DNA of 8,335 nt from Bifidobacteriaceae bacterium (GTDB lineage Bacteria; Actinomycetota; Actinomycetes; Actinomycetales; WQXJ01). The stretch lies in the NCBI GenBank assembly GCA_031278665.1, contig JAITKC010000043.1, forward strand, positions 1-8,335, read 5' to 3'. The notes beneath the pieces are model-generated. The model did not search any database. It had not been told where the DNA came from and was given only the letters and a program-made list of their open reading frames with translations. Both the position numbers and the translations under genes were made by a program. Shown in pieces: positions 1-7,342 of the stretch. Each line of letters begins with the position of its first letter. Position 1 is the first letter of the stretch.

Positions 1-1
1 G

Positions 2-160
2 GACGGCGGGCCCGTCCAGGACCCCGGGTCGGCGTCCTACCTGGCCACCTTCGCCCCGTGCGACGACTTCGCGGCCCGGCTGCACCCGGAAACAAGGCGA
101 GGAAACGTGCCCGTCACACGGCCATGGCAGACTTATCCAGCTGAGTGCCGCCTAATGTGA
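2..160 (+). CDS. Possible 3' end of an upstream gene (partial, unidentified)
   Basis: The window opens inside a plus-strand reading frame (codons starting at base 2) that runs to a TGA at 158-160, 12 bases before the glnA2 start codon. The first 30 codons end almost entirely in G or C and read plausibly as protein (for example SASYLATFAPCDDF). After about base 91 this bias collapses. All three plus frames are open until bases 142-160, so the frame alone proves little. I recognise no domain. The real stop could lie in this frame, or the tail could be frameshifted or mis-framed. The candidate GlnR half-sites at 102-117 would lie inside this tail if the frame is real. Identity is unknown; treat as a weak partial call. 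Confidence 0.3.
   Translation, partial: DGGPVQDPGSASYLATFAPCDDFAARLHPETRRGNVPVTRPWQTYPAECRLM
102..117 (+). promoter_or_regulatory. Candidate GlnR half-site pair upstream of glnA2
   Basis: GAAAC (102-106), a 6-base spacer and GTCAC (113-117) reproduce the GAAAC-N6-gTnAC arrangement found inside actinobacterial GlnR operators, including the AC-N9-AC core. The element ends 55 bases before the glnA2 ATG, in the sense strand. The next half-sites expected at an 11-base period on either side (91-95 and 124-128) do not match, so only one pair is present. The glnA1 upstream region has the same arrangement. Binding by GlnR is inference. Confidence 0.35.
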
Positions 161-161
161 G

Positions 162-167
162 AAGGAG
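162..167 (+). promoter_or_regulatory. Ribosome binding site of glnA2
   Basis: AAGGAG lies 5 bases before the ATG at 173 and supports that start, which also gives the 446-residue length I recall for GlnA2 of Mycobacterium. Confidence 0.8.
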
Positions 168-172
168 CCTGA

Positions 173-1513
173 ATGGACAGGCAGCAGGAATACGTTCTGA
201 GAGCGATGGAGGAACGTGACATCCATTTCATCCGGCTTTGGTTCACCGACGTGCTGGGAATTCTCAAGTCCGTGGCGATCGCGCCAGCCGAGTTGGAGGG
301 GGCCTTCGCGGAGGGAATCGGCTTCGACGGGTCGGCGATCGAGGGATTCACCCGCGTCTATGAGGCCGACATGGTGGCGATGCCGGATCCGACCACCTTT
401 CAACTGCTGCCGTGGCACGGCGACCGCCACGGCACCGCGCGAATGTTTTGCGACATTCTGACGCCCGATGGCGACCCGTCGCCGGCCGACCCGCGTTACG
501 TCCTGAAGCGGGCCTTGAAGCGGGCCTCGGACATGGGTTTCAGTTTTTACACCCATCCCGAGATCGAGTTCTACTTGTTCAAGTCCGGCACCGGGCGTTC
601 GACTAACCCGCTGGTGCCGTTGGACTCCGGCGGCTATTTCGACCACACCGCCCGGGGAACCACAAACGATTTCAGGCGCATCGCCATCGAGATGCTGGAG
701 TCGATGGGCATTTCGGTCGAGTTCTCGCACCACGAGGCCGGGCCCGGCCAAAACGAGATCGACCTGCGCTACGCCGACGGTCTGACCATGGCGGACAACA
801 TCATGACCTTCCGCTCGGTGGTCAAAGAGGCGGCGTTGGCGGAGGGCGTTTTCGCCTCGTTCATGCCCAAGCCGATGGCGCGCCACCCGGGCAGCGGCAT
901 GCACACGCACTTCTCCTTGTTCGAGGGCGACCGCAACGCCTTCTTCGACGCCGACGCCGAATACGAGTTGTCGAAAACCGCCCGCTCCTTCATGGCCGGC
1001 GTGCTCCACTATTCGCGCGAGATCAGCTTGATCACCAACCAGTTCGTGAACTCCTACAAGCGCCTGTGGGGCGGCGCCGAGGCGCCCAATTACGTCTGCT
1101 GGGGCCACAACAACCGCTCGGCTTTGCTGCGCGTGCCGATGTATAAGCCCGGCAAGCCGCAGACCGCCAGGGTCGAGTTCAGGGGCATGGATTCGGCCGT
1201 CAACCCTTATCTCGCCTTCGCGTCGATCCTCAGCGCGGGCCTGAAGGGGATCGAGCGGCAGTTGCCGTTGCCGTCCGAGGCCGAAGACGACGTCTGGGCC
1301 TTGACCGACGCCGAGCGGCGGGCTTTGGGCATCCAGCCGTTGCCGCGCTCGTTGGACGAGGCGGTGGGGATAATGGCCGAATCAGAGTTGGCGGCCGAGA
1401 CCTTGGGGGAGCACGTCTTCGAGTTCGTGCTGCGCAACAAGCGCCAGGAGTGGTCCGAGTACCGGGCGCAGGTCACGGCCTACGAACTGGAACGCTTCTT
1501 GCCGATCCTGTGA
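173..1513 (+). CDS. glnA2: Type I glutamine synthetase family protein GlnA2
   Basis: A 446-residue cytoplasmic ligase of the GS-I fold. Glutamine synthetases make glutamine from glutamate, ammonium and ATP; Streptomyces GlnA2 has been reported to glutamylate polyamines instead, so the substrate is not settled. The N-terminus (MDRQQEYVLRAMEERDI) is typical of GlnA2. Visible sites are the loop FDGSAIEGF (51-59), metal-binding E130, E132, E188, E195 and H244, the ATP signature KPMARHPGSGMH (233-244), R297, E303, R315, E335 and R337. W375 stands where adenylylated enzymes have Tyr, so GlnE control is unlikely. A55 replaces the second Ser of the usual DGSS loop, a position near the ammonium site in Salmonella GS. 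A good RBS supports ATG 173. glnE follows after 10 bases, suggesting one transcript. Family call secure; substrate open. Confidence 0.95.
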   Translation: MDRQQEYVLRAMEERDIHFIRLWFTDVLGILKSVAIAPAELEGAFAEGIGFDGSAIEGFTRVYEADMVAMPDPTTFQLLPWHGDRHGTARMFCDILTPDGDPSPADPRYVLKRALKRASDMGFSFYTHPEIEFYLFKSGTGRSTNPLVPLDSGGYFDHTARGTTNDFRRIAIEMLESMGISVEFSHHEAGPGQNEIDLRYADGLTMADNIMTFRSVVKEAALAEGVFASFMPKPMARHPGSGMHTHFSLFEGDRNAFFDADAEYELSKTARSFMAGVLHYSREISLITNQFVNSYKRLWGGAEAPNYVCWGHNNRSALLRVPMYKPGKPQTARVEFRGMDSAVNPYLAFASILSAGLKGIERQLPLPSEAEDDVWALTDAERRALGIQPLPRSLDEAVGIMAESELAAETLGEHVFEFVLRNKRQEWSEYRAQVTAYELERFLPIL

Positions 1514-1523
1514 CGGCGGCAGC

Positions 1524-4500
1524 GTGATGGCGCCGGCCACGCCCGAGAGCGGCGGCCGGGTGCGCTCGGCCACCGCCGAGTTGATTCGGGCCGGATTGGC
1601 GGACGCCGCCCGCGGCGCCAAACTGTTGGCCGAACTGGCCGGTTTCGGGCTGGACTTGGCGCCGGCCGCCCTCGGCGGCGCGGCCGACCCGGATCTGGCG
1701 CTGCTGACTTTGGCCCGGATCGCGTCCGCCGCTCCGGGCCGCGACGGCTTGGCTCGACTTTGGCCCGACCAAAGGGCCTTGGGCCGTTTGACGGCGGTGG
1801 TCGGCGGCTCGGCCGCGCTGGGCGACCACTTGGTCCGCCACCCGGAGCATTTGACCGCCCTGTCCGGCGGCGACGCGCTGAAGGCGTCAGACGCGCCCGA
1901 TGCCGCGGCCGACGATTTCGCGGCCCCGACCGAGCGGCAACTGGCGTTCAGGGCCGCCTTGCTGCGGGCGGTCGGCGCCGATCCGGACGCGCAGACGCCG
2001 GTGGCGGCATCGGCGGCGCCGGAACCGCTGCGCCTGGCCTACCGGCGGGCGCTGCTTGGGATAGCGGCCGACGACCTCGCCAACCCGGCCCCGACCGAAC
2101 TATTCCCGCTGGTGGCCAGCGCCTTGGCGGATTTGGCGACGGCGGTGCTGGACGCCGCTTTGGCGGTGGCCCGGAGCGGCGTCGACGCCCACGACCAGGC
2201 CCGGCTGGCGGTTATCGCGATGGGCAAGGCCGGCGGACGGGAACTGAATTACGTGTCCGATGTCGACGTCGTCTATGTCGCCGCGCCGTCCGGTCCGGCC
2301 GTGGCGGAGCCGGACGCCCTGGCGACTGCGGCCCAGCTGGCGGCGGGCCTCCAGCGGGTGGTTTTCGGCCCGGCGGGGGAGCCGCCGATCTGGCAGGTCG
2401 ATCCGAACCTGCGCCCCGAGGGCAAGAACGGGCCGCTGACGCGAACTCTCGAGTCCCACCTGGCCTACTACCGCAAGTGGGCTCAGACCTGGGAGTTTCA
2501 GGCCTTGCTGAAGGCCCGCCCGGCCGCCGGCGACATGGCGCTGGCCCGCCGCTACTACGAGGCGACCAGGCCGTTCGTCTGGCACGCGGTCGAATCCGAG
2601 AACTTCGTCGAGGACGCCCAGGCGATGCGCCGCCGGGTTGAGGAGCATGTGCCGCCGGCCGAGGCGGAGCGCCAGATCAAACTCGGACGGGGCGGACTGC
2701 GGGACGTCGAGTTCACCGTCCAACTGCTGCAGCTGGTCCACGGCCGGTCCGATCCGGCGATCCGGACGGCCGGCACTCTCAGCGCGCTCGAGGCGCTGCG
2801 CGACGGCGGCTACGTCGGCCGGGCGGCGGCCGCCCGGCTGGCCGCCTGCTACCGGCTGGCCAGAGTGTTGGAGCATCGGGTCCAACTCCAGCGGCTGCGG
2901 CGAACCCATTTGATGCCGACCGGCGAATCCGACCTGCGGCGCCTCGCCCGGGCGGCCCGGATTCAGCCGCCGGAGGGCGCCGCCCTGGAGCGGATCTGGC
3001 AGGCCGCCCGCCGCGAGGTCCGCTCGCTCCACGAGGAGTTGTATTACCGCCCGCTGCTGCCGGCGACCGCCAAACTGACGGCGGGCGAGGCGACTTTGGC
3101 GCCCGGCGCGGCGCGGGACCGGCTGGGCGCCCTCGGTTATCGCCACCCGGACGGCGCGCTGCGCCACATCGCCGCGTTGACCAGCGGAGTGACCCGCCAA
3201 GCGGCGATCCAGCGGCAACTGCTGCCGGTGATGTTGGGCTGGTTCGCCGACGGCGCCGATCCGGACGCCGGTCTGCTGTCGTTCCGGCGCTTGTCGGAGG
3301 CCCTCGGCTCGACCCATTGGTACCTGCGGATGTTGCGCGATTCGGCCGGCGCGGCCGAACGGCTGTCGCACGCCCTGGCGGCGTCGAAGTTCGTGGCCGA
3401 GAATCTGGCCCGCTCGCCGGAGTCGGCCCGCTGGTTCGAGTCGGACCGCGACTTGGAGCCGCGCCAGGCCGCCGATCTGAGCGGCGAGTTGGCGGCGGTG
3501 ATCGAGCGACGCGAATCGGCCGCCACGGCGGCGACGGCGGTGCGGTCGCTGCGCCGGCGCGAGTTGACCCGGTTGGCGACCGCGATGGCGCTGCGCCAGC
3601 TAGACGACGGCGCCGCCAGGTTCGCCGTCTCGGCGATCGCCGGGGTGGCGTTGGCGGCCGCTTTCGAATTGGCGGTCGAGGCGGTGGCGGTCGAGGACGG
3701 CGAGCGTCTGGCGGACGTGGCGGTTATCGCCATGGGCTCGCTGGGTGGCCGCGAGATGGCCTTCGGCTCGGACGCCGACGTGGTGTTCGTCCACCGGGCG
3801 CGGGTGGGCGCGGATGAGGCGGCCGCCCAAAACCAAGCCCAGGCGGTCGCTTCGAGGCTGCGGTCGCTGCTTGGCGGCATCGGGCCGGAGCCGGCCCTGG
3901 AAATCGACGCCGACCTGCGCCCCGAAGGCCGGGTCGGGCCGTTGTCGCGGTCGGTCGCGGCTTATCGGGAGTACTACGGGCGCTGGGCGCTGACCTGGGA
4001 GCGCCAGGCGCTGCTGCGGGCCCGGCCGGTGGCCGGCGACGCGGCCGTGGCCGGCGCGTTCATGGAGGTCGCCGGCCCGGTCCGGTATCGGCCGGGCGGA
4101 CTGGGCGAAACCGAGCTGAAAGACCTGCGGCTGCTCAAGGCTCGCATCGACGCCGAGCGGCTGCCCCGCGGGGTGGAGCCGGCGCGGCACGTCAAACTCG
4201 GCCCCGGCGGGCTGTTGGACGTTCAGTGGGTGGCGCAGCTCTATCAACTACGCCACGCCGCCGGCGAGCCCGGCCTGCGGGTGACTGGCACGGTCGAGGC
4301 GCTCGAGGCGGCGGCCGCAGCCGGCCTGATGGACTCCGCCGACGCCCAGATCCTGATCGAGTCGTGGATGCAGGCGATGTCGATCCGCAACGCCAACGTG
4401 CTGTGGACCGGCCGGATGGGGCCGACCAGCGACGTGGTTCCCTCCGATCCGCACCACCTGCGGGGTGTCGCCGGGCTGATGGGCTACCGCCGCGGCGCCG

Positions 4501-4577
4501 GCCAGCAGTTGACCGAGGACCGCGCCCGCTTGGCCCGCCGCGCCCACCAAGTCTTCGACCGGCTGTTTTACTCCTGA
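1524..4577 (+). CDS. glnE: Bifunctional glutamine synthetase adenylyltransferase/adenylyl-removing enzyme GlnE
   Basis: A 1017-residue cytoplasmic enzyme that attaches AMP to, and removes it from, the regulatory Tyr of GlnA1, adjusting its activity to nitrogen supply. Two tandem halves are visible. The N-terminal adenylyl-removing half has GKAGGRELN (234-242), paired D246/D248, NLRPEGKNGPL (295-305) and a helical GlnE/GlnD-type segment with KLGRGGLRDVEF (386-397). The C-terminal adenylyltransferase half repeats this: GSLGGREM (738-745), D750/D752, LRPEGRVGPL (798-807) and KLGPGGLLDVQW (891-902). Both aspartate pairs are intact, so both activities are expected. In the second half Gln901 replaces the usual Glu of the GGxxDxEW motif. 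Length fits actinobacterial GlnE. The start is ambiguous: GTG 1524 and ATG 1527 are adjacent codons, with no good Shine-Dalgarno sequence. The short gap after glnA2 suggests translational coupling. The 3' end overlaps the convergent AI-2E gene. Confidence 0.97.
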   Translation: MMAPATPESGGRVRSATAELIRAGLADAARGAKLLAELAGFGLDLAPAALGGAADPDLALLTLARIASAAPGRDGLARLWPDQRALGRLTAVVGGSAALGDHLVRHPEHLTALSGGDALKASDAPDAAADDFAAPTERQLAFRAALLRAVGADPDAQTPVAASAAPEPLRLAYRRALLGIAADDLANPAPTELFPLVASALADLATAVLDAALAVARSGVDAHDQARLAVIAMGKAGGRELNYVSDVDVVYVAAPSGPAVAEPDALATAAQLAAGLQRVVFGPAGEPPIWQVDPNLRPEGKNGPLTRTLESHLAYYRKWAQTWEFQALLKARPAAGDMALARRYYEATRPFVWHAVESENFVEDAQAMRRRVEEHVPPAEAERQIKLGRGGLRDVEFTVQLLQLVHGRSDPAIRTAGTLSALEALRDGGYVGRAAAARLAACYRLARVLEHRVQLQRLRRTHLMPTGESDLRRLARAARIQPPEGAALERIWQAARREVRSLHEELYYRPLLPATAKLTAGEATLAPGAARDRLGALGYRHPDGALRHIAALTSGVTRQAAIQRQLLPVMLGWFADGADPDAGLLSFRRLSEALGSTHWYLRMLRDSAGAAERLSHALAASKFVAENLARSPESARWFESDRDLEPRQAADLSGELAAVIERRESAATAATAVRSLRRRELTRLATAMALRQLDDGAARFAVSAIAGVALAAAFELAVEAVAVEDGERLADVAVIAMGSLGGREMAFGSDADVVFVHRARVGADEAAAQNQAQAVASRLRSLLGGIGPEPALEIDADLRPEGRVGPLSRSVAAYREYYGRWALTWERQALLRARPVAGDAAVAGAFMEVAGPVRYRPGGLGETELKDLRLLKARIDAERLPRGVEPARHVKLGPGGLLDVQWVAQLYQLRHAAGEPGLRVTGTVEALEAAAAAGLMDSADAQILIESWMQAMSIRNANVLWTGRMGPTSDVVPSDPHHLRGVAGLMGYRRGAGQQLTEDRARLARRAHQVFDRLFYS
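4568..4577. other. Convergent 10-bp overlap of glnE and AI-2E gene ends
   Basis: The TGA of glnE is at 4575-4577 on the plus strand and the TAA of the AI-2E gene is at 4568-4570 read on the minus strand. Each stop codon therefore lies inside the other gene's coding sequence. There is no intergenic room for a terminator, so the two transcripts must overlap at their 3' ends. Confidence 0.9.
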
Positions 4578-5704
4578 CCGGGGGAGGGCATCGCCTCGGA
4601 CGGGTCGTCGGGGGCGTCCTCGTCATCGTCGTCTTGGCGCAACAACTCGTCATCGACTAACTCGTAGCGGTGGACGTAAGTCGAAATTATCGCCTGGCAG
4701 GTGGCGACCAGCGGCAGCGACAAGAACGCGCCCATCGGGCCGAGCAGGGTGCCCAGAGCCAGCACCGACACGAACGCCACCGCCGGGTTGATCTCCATCG
4801 CCCTGGCGGTCAGCTTGGGGGCCACCAGGAAGTTCTCGACCTGCTGGTAGGCGACGATGAAGATGACGACGGCCAAACCCTTGAGCGGGGATTCGATCAG
4901 AGCCACCAGCACCGGCCCGGCGCCCCCCAGGTAGGCGCCGATCGTCGGCACGAACTGGGAGACGATGCCGCAGAACAGCGCCAGCGGCAGGGCGTAGTCG
5001 ACGCCGACGATCAGCAGGAAGACGAAAGTCGCGGCGGCGTTGACCAAGGCCAGGATGACGCGCGAGGAAATGTAGCCGGCGGTCTTCTCCTGGGCGGTGG
5101 ACCAGACTTTCAGCACCACCCGCTGGTGTTCGGGCGGCAGCGGCGAGCAGAGCGTGGCCCGCAGCCGGGGACCCTGGGCGGAGATGTAGAAGACCAGCAA
5201 CAGCAGGCCCAGGAAGGAGAACAGCCCCGAGAAGACCTGGCCGCCGACCGCCCAGGCGTTCGCCGCCAGGGTCGCCCCCCAGTCGCTGACTAGTTTCTGG
5301 AGGGCCTCGTTTTGGGTCGGGATGCGGGCGCCGAAGCGCTCGACCAGCCACTCGGTGACGTTCTCATAAATGTCGGGAACGCGTTGGACCAGTTCGATCA
5401 CCTGGCTGACGAACATCGATCCGAAGGCCCCCACCAGGCCGGCCACCGCCAGCGCCACCGCCGCCATGACCGCGCCGGTCGCCAAGCCGCGCCGCCAGCC
5501 TTTGGCGACTAGCCAGTTGACCGGCGGCTCCATCGCCAGGGCGACGAACAGCGACGCCACCACCACCATGATCAGCGAGGACAGTCGGCCGACGGCGTTC
5601 CAAAGGAGTATCGCCGCCACGACGACCAGCACCACTTTGACGGCCGCACGAGTCAGCCAGGGCGGGGCGGCGCGGTTCGAACTGGTCTGTCCCAAGACCG
5701 TCAT
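4568..5704 (-). CDS. AI-2E/PerM-family integral membrane protein
   Basis: A 378-residue polytopic inner-membrane protein of the AI-2E transporter (PerM, formerly UPF0118) family. Members include a quorum-signal exporter and Na+/H+ antiporters, so the substrate cannot be read from family alone. Membrane segments are visible near residues 22-38, 42-57, 74-98, 153-175, 216-248, 262-286 and 308-340, with an extramembrane stretch at about 100-150. Family hallmarks are QFVPTIGAYLGG (250-261), QQVENFLVAPKL (287-298) and INPAV (305-309). The C-terminus is a very acidic soluble tail (351-370, with a run DDDDED). The start is set at ATG 5704 because GGAGGAG lies 5 bases before it; an in-frame ATG at 5719 overlaps that site and would add five residues. 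It lies downstream of glnA1 but behind a strong terminator, so it is probably transcribed separately. A role in nitrogen metabolism is not indicated. Confidence 0.93.
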   Translation of the reverse strand: MTVLGQTSSNRAAPPWLTRAAVKVVLVVVAAILLWNAVGRLSSLIMVVVASLFVALAMEPPVNWLVAKGWRRGLATGAVMAAVALAVAGLVGAFGSMFVSQVIELVQRVPDIYENVTEWLVERFGARIPTQNEALQKLVSDWGATLAANAWAVGGQVFSGLFSFLGLLLLVFYISAQGPRLRATLCSPLPPEHQRVVLKVWSTAQEKTAGYISSRVILALVNAAATFVFLLIVGVDYALPLALFCGIVSQFVPTIGAYLGGAGPVLVALIESPLKGLAVVIFIVAYQQVENFLVAPKLTARAMEINPAVAFVSVLALGTLLGPMGAFLSLPLVATCQAIISTYVHRYELVDDELLRQDDDDEDAPDDPSEAMPSPGQE

Positions 5705-5709
5705 GCGGG

Positions 5710-5716
5710 CTCCTCC
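5710..5716 (-). promoter_or_regulatory. Ribosome binding site deciding the AI-2E start
   Basis: On the minus strand GGAGGAG is followed by 5 bases (CCCGC) and the ATG at 5704. This near-perfect Shine-Dalgarno sequence favours 5704 over the in-frame ATG at 5719. Confidence 0.85.
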
Positions 5717-5747
5717 CATCGGGGGCGAAAGTCGTAGGTCAGTCTAA

Positions 5748-5763
5748 CCGCCGGCCCCGGCGG
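5748..5763. repeat. Short GC inverted repeat upstream of the AI-2E gene
   Basis: CCGCCGG (5748-5754) and CCGGCGG (5757-5763) form a perfect 7-bp inverted repeat around a 2-base centre. On the minus strand it is followed at once by TAGACT, a possible -10 hexamer for the AI-2E gene, but no convincing -35 is seen at 16-18 bases. It could be an operator or simply GC-rich noise. Confidence 0.3.
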
Positions 5764-5795
5764 ACGGCATCGGGCAAATCCCGGGCGCAGACAAA

Positions 5796-5834
5796 GACCG
5801 GCCGCCGGGGTCTGGGGGCGCCCGGCGGCCGGTC
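5796..5834 (-). terminator. Hairpin terminator of glnA1
   Basis: Two 14-base arms, GACCGGCCGCCGGG (5796-5809) and CCCGGCGGCCGGTC (5821-5834), are perfect inverted repeats around an 11-base loop. The stem starts 11 bases after the glnA1 stop. On the minus strand it is followed by TTTGTCTG, a short and imperfect T tract, which is usual for high-GC actinobacteria. It should separate glnA1 from the AI-2E gene. Confidence 0.85.
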
Positions 5835-5845
5835 GACTGTGGCGG

Positions 5846-7270
5846 TCAGATGTCGTAATAGAGTTCGAATTCGTGCGGATGCGGGCGCAAGCGCAGCGGA
5901 TCGACTTCGCGGGTGCGCTTGTAGTCGATCCAGGTCGAAATCAGGTCGGGCGTGAAGACGTCGCCCTCGGTCAAGAAGTCGTGGTCGGCCTCAAGGGCGT
6001 CCAAGACCTCCGGCAGCGAGCCCGGAACCTGTTGGATCTGGGCGTGTTCGGCCGGCGGCAGCTCATAGAGGTCCTTGTCGACCGGCTCGGGCGGCTCGAT
6101 CCGGTTCTTGACGCCGTCCAGGCCGGCCATCAACTGGGCGGAGAAGGCGAGATATGGGTTCGAGGACGGGTCGGGGACCCGGAACTCGATCCGCTTGGCC
6201 TTGGGGCTGGAGCCGGTCACCGGGATGCGGATACAGGCCGAGCGGTTGCGCTGGGAGTAGACCAGGTTGACCGGCGCCTCGAAGCCGGGCACCAACCGGT
6301 GATAGGAGTTGACCGTCGGGTTGGTGAACGCCAACACCGACGGCGCGTGCGCCAGCAGGCCGCCGATGTACCAGCGCGCCATGTCCGAAAGCCCGCCATA
6401 GCCGCGCTCGTCGAAGAACAGCGGCTCGCCGTTCAACCAAAGCGACTGGTGGCAGTGCATGCCGGAGCCGTTGTCGCCGAAGATCGGCTTCGGCATGAAG
6501 GTGACGGTCTTGCCGGCCTGCCAGGCGGTGTTGCGGATGATGTACTTGAACTTCATCAGGTCGTCGCCGGCGTGCAGCAAGGTGGCGAACTTGTAGTTGA
6601 TCTCCTGCTGGCCAGCCGTGCCGACTTCGTGGTGGGCCCGCTCCATCTCGAGGCCGGCCTGGGCCAGCAAATGGACCATCTCGTCGCGCAGGTCCGCCAT
6701 CTGGTCGGAAGGCGAGACCGGGAAGTAGCCGCCTTTGATCCTGGTCTTATAGGCCTGGTTGCCGCCGGCCTCGTCGCGGCCGGTGTTCCACCAGGCCTCG
6801 TTCGAGTCGATGTAATAGAACGACTCGTGTTCGTTGGTCTCATAGCGCACCGAGTCGAAGATGTAGAACTCGGCTTCGGGGGCGAAGAAGGCGGTGTCGG
6901 CAATCCCGGTCGAGGCCAAATAGGCTTCGGCCTTCGCGGCCACGTTGCGCGGGTCGCGCGAATACTGCTCGCCGGTGAAGGGATCGACAATCGAGAAGTT
7001 GACGACCAAGGTCTTGCGGGTCCTGAAGGGGTCCACGAAGGCCGTCTTGACGTCCGGCATGAGCTTCATATCGGATTCGTGGATGGCCTGGAAGCCGCGG
7101 ATCGAAGAGCCGTCGAACATCAAGCCGTCGGCGAAGGCGTCCTCGGTGAAGGCCGAGGCCGGGATGGTGAAATGCTGCATGATGCCCGGAAGGTCGCAGA
7201 ACCGGACGTCGACAAACTCCACACCCTCGGACCGGACGAAGGCCAATGCCTCCTCAGCGCTGGTGAACAT
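5846..7270 (-). CDS. glnA: Glutamine synthetase, type I beta (adenylylatable) GlnA1
   Basis: A 474-residue dodecamer-forming cytoplasmic enzyme making glutamine from glutamate, ammonium and ATP; the main assimilatory synthetase. Visible sites are [12 protein letters not shown] (23-34), the loop FDGSSIRGF (52-60), metal ligands E132, E134, E215, E223, H272 and E362, the ATP signature [12 protein letters not shown] (261-272), R325, E331, R343 and R364. Y402 in KDLYELPP (399-406) is the adenylylation site acted on by GlnE. The C-terminus [13 protein letters not shown] is typical of actinobacterial GlnA. An upstream GTG at 7282 would add four residues but shares its first base with the AAGGAG ribosome site. 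ATG 7270 has that site 11 bases upstream and begins MF-, as Streptomyces GlnA does, so I prefer it. A candidate GlnR site, a promoter and a dyad lie upstream, and a hairpin terminator lies downstream. Confidence 0.98.
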   Translation of the reverse strand: MFTSAEEALAFVRSEGVEFVDVRFCDLPGIMQHFTIPASAFTEDAFADGLMFDGSSIRGFQAIHESDMKLMPDVKTAFVDPFRTRKTLVVNFSIVDPFTGEQYSRDPRNVAAKAEAYLASTGIADTAFFAPEAEFYIFDSVRYETNEHESFYYIDSNEAWWNTGRDEAGGNQAYKTRIKGGYFPVSPSDQMADLRDEMVHLLAQAGLEMERAHHEVGTAGQQEINYKFATLLHAGDDLMKFKYIIRNTAWQAGKTVTFMPKPIFGDNGSGMHCHQSLWLNGEPLFFDERGYGGLSDMARWYIGGLLAHAPSVLAFTNPTVNSYHRLVPGFEAPVNLVYSQRNRSACIRIPVTGSSPKAKRIEFRVPDPSSNPYLAFSAQLMAGLDGVKNRIEPPEPVDKDLYELPPAEHAQIQQVPGSLPEVLDALEADHDFLTEGDVFTPDLISTWIDYKRTREVDPLRLRPHPHEFELYYDI

Positions 7271-7281
7271 GGATTTAGCCA

Positions 7282-7287
7282 CTCCTT
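7282..7287 (-). promoter_or_regulatory. Ribosome binding site of glnA1
   Basis: AAGGAG on the minus strand, 11 bases before ATG 7270. The alternative GTG start at 7282 would use the last G of this site, leaving no spacer, which argues against it. Confidence 0.7.
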
Positions 7288-7290
7288 AGA

Positions 7291-7314
7291 GTCGGTGATC
7301 GCTGAAACACCGAC
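7291..7314 (-). promoter_or_regulatory. 7-bp dyad in the glnA1 promoter/leader
   Basis: GTCGGTG (7291-7297) and CACCGAC (7308-7314) are perfect inverted repeats around a 10-base centre. The dyad begins directly after the candidate -10 hexamer and ends 3 bases before the ribosome site. If transcription starts near 7308, only part of it is transcribed, so it would act as a DNA operator. If the real start is further upstream, it would form an RNA hairpin ahead of the ribosome site. Confidence 0.45.
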
Positions 7315-7342
7315 ACCCTAGAAGGGCTGGGTGACCCGTCCA
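7315..7342 (-). promoter_or_regulatory. Candidate sigma-70-type promoter of glnA1
   Basis: Read on the minus strand, TGGACG (7342-7337, four of six bases of TTGACA) is followed after 16 bases by TAGGGT (7320-7315, a TAnnnT -10 box). The predicted start is near 7308, giving a leader of about 38 bases to ATG 7270. The candidate GlnR site is centred about 52 bases upstream of that start, a normal activator distance. Hexamer matches alone are weak evidence. Confidence 0.4.

Noticed and set aside
1..17. GGACGG/CCGTCC hairpin at the left edge
   Set aside because: A 6-bp GC stem in G/C-rich, probably coding sequence, without a T tract; expected by chance at this composition.
112..138. GTCACA ... 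TATCCA as a glnA2 promoter
   Set aside because: The spacer is only about 15 bases and the -10 hexamer matches poorly. It also overlaps the candidate GlnR half-site.
153..158. TAATGT as a -10 box for glnA2
   Set aside because: It fits TAnnnT, but the implied start near base 165 falls inside the Shine-Dalgarno sequence, leaving about 8 bases of leader, and no -35 is seen at 16-18 bases.
152..1108. 318-codon minus-strand open frame opposite glnA2
   Set aside because: Shadow of the confirmed GlnA2 frame; low-complexity composition and no independent start signal.
2100..3371. Long minus-strand open frame opposite glnE
   Set aside because: Antisense shadow typical of high-GC coding DNA. It is rich in Arg, Gly and Gln with no domain, and the plus strand encodes an intact GlnE.
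5873..7321. 482-codon plus-strand open frame opposite glnA1
   Set aside because: Shadow of the highly conserved glnA1 frame; Val/Gly/Asp-rich with no recognisable motif.
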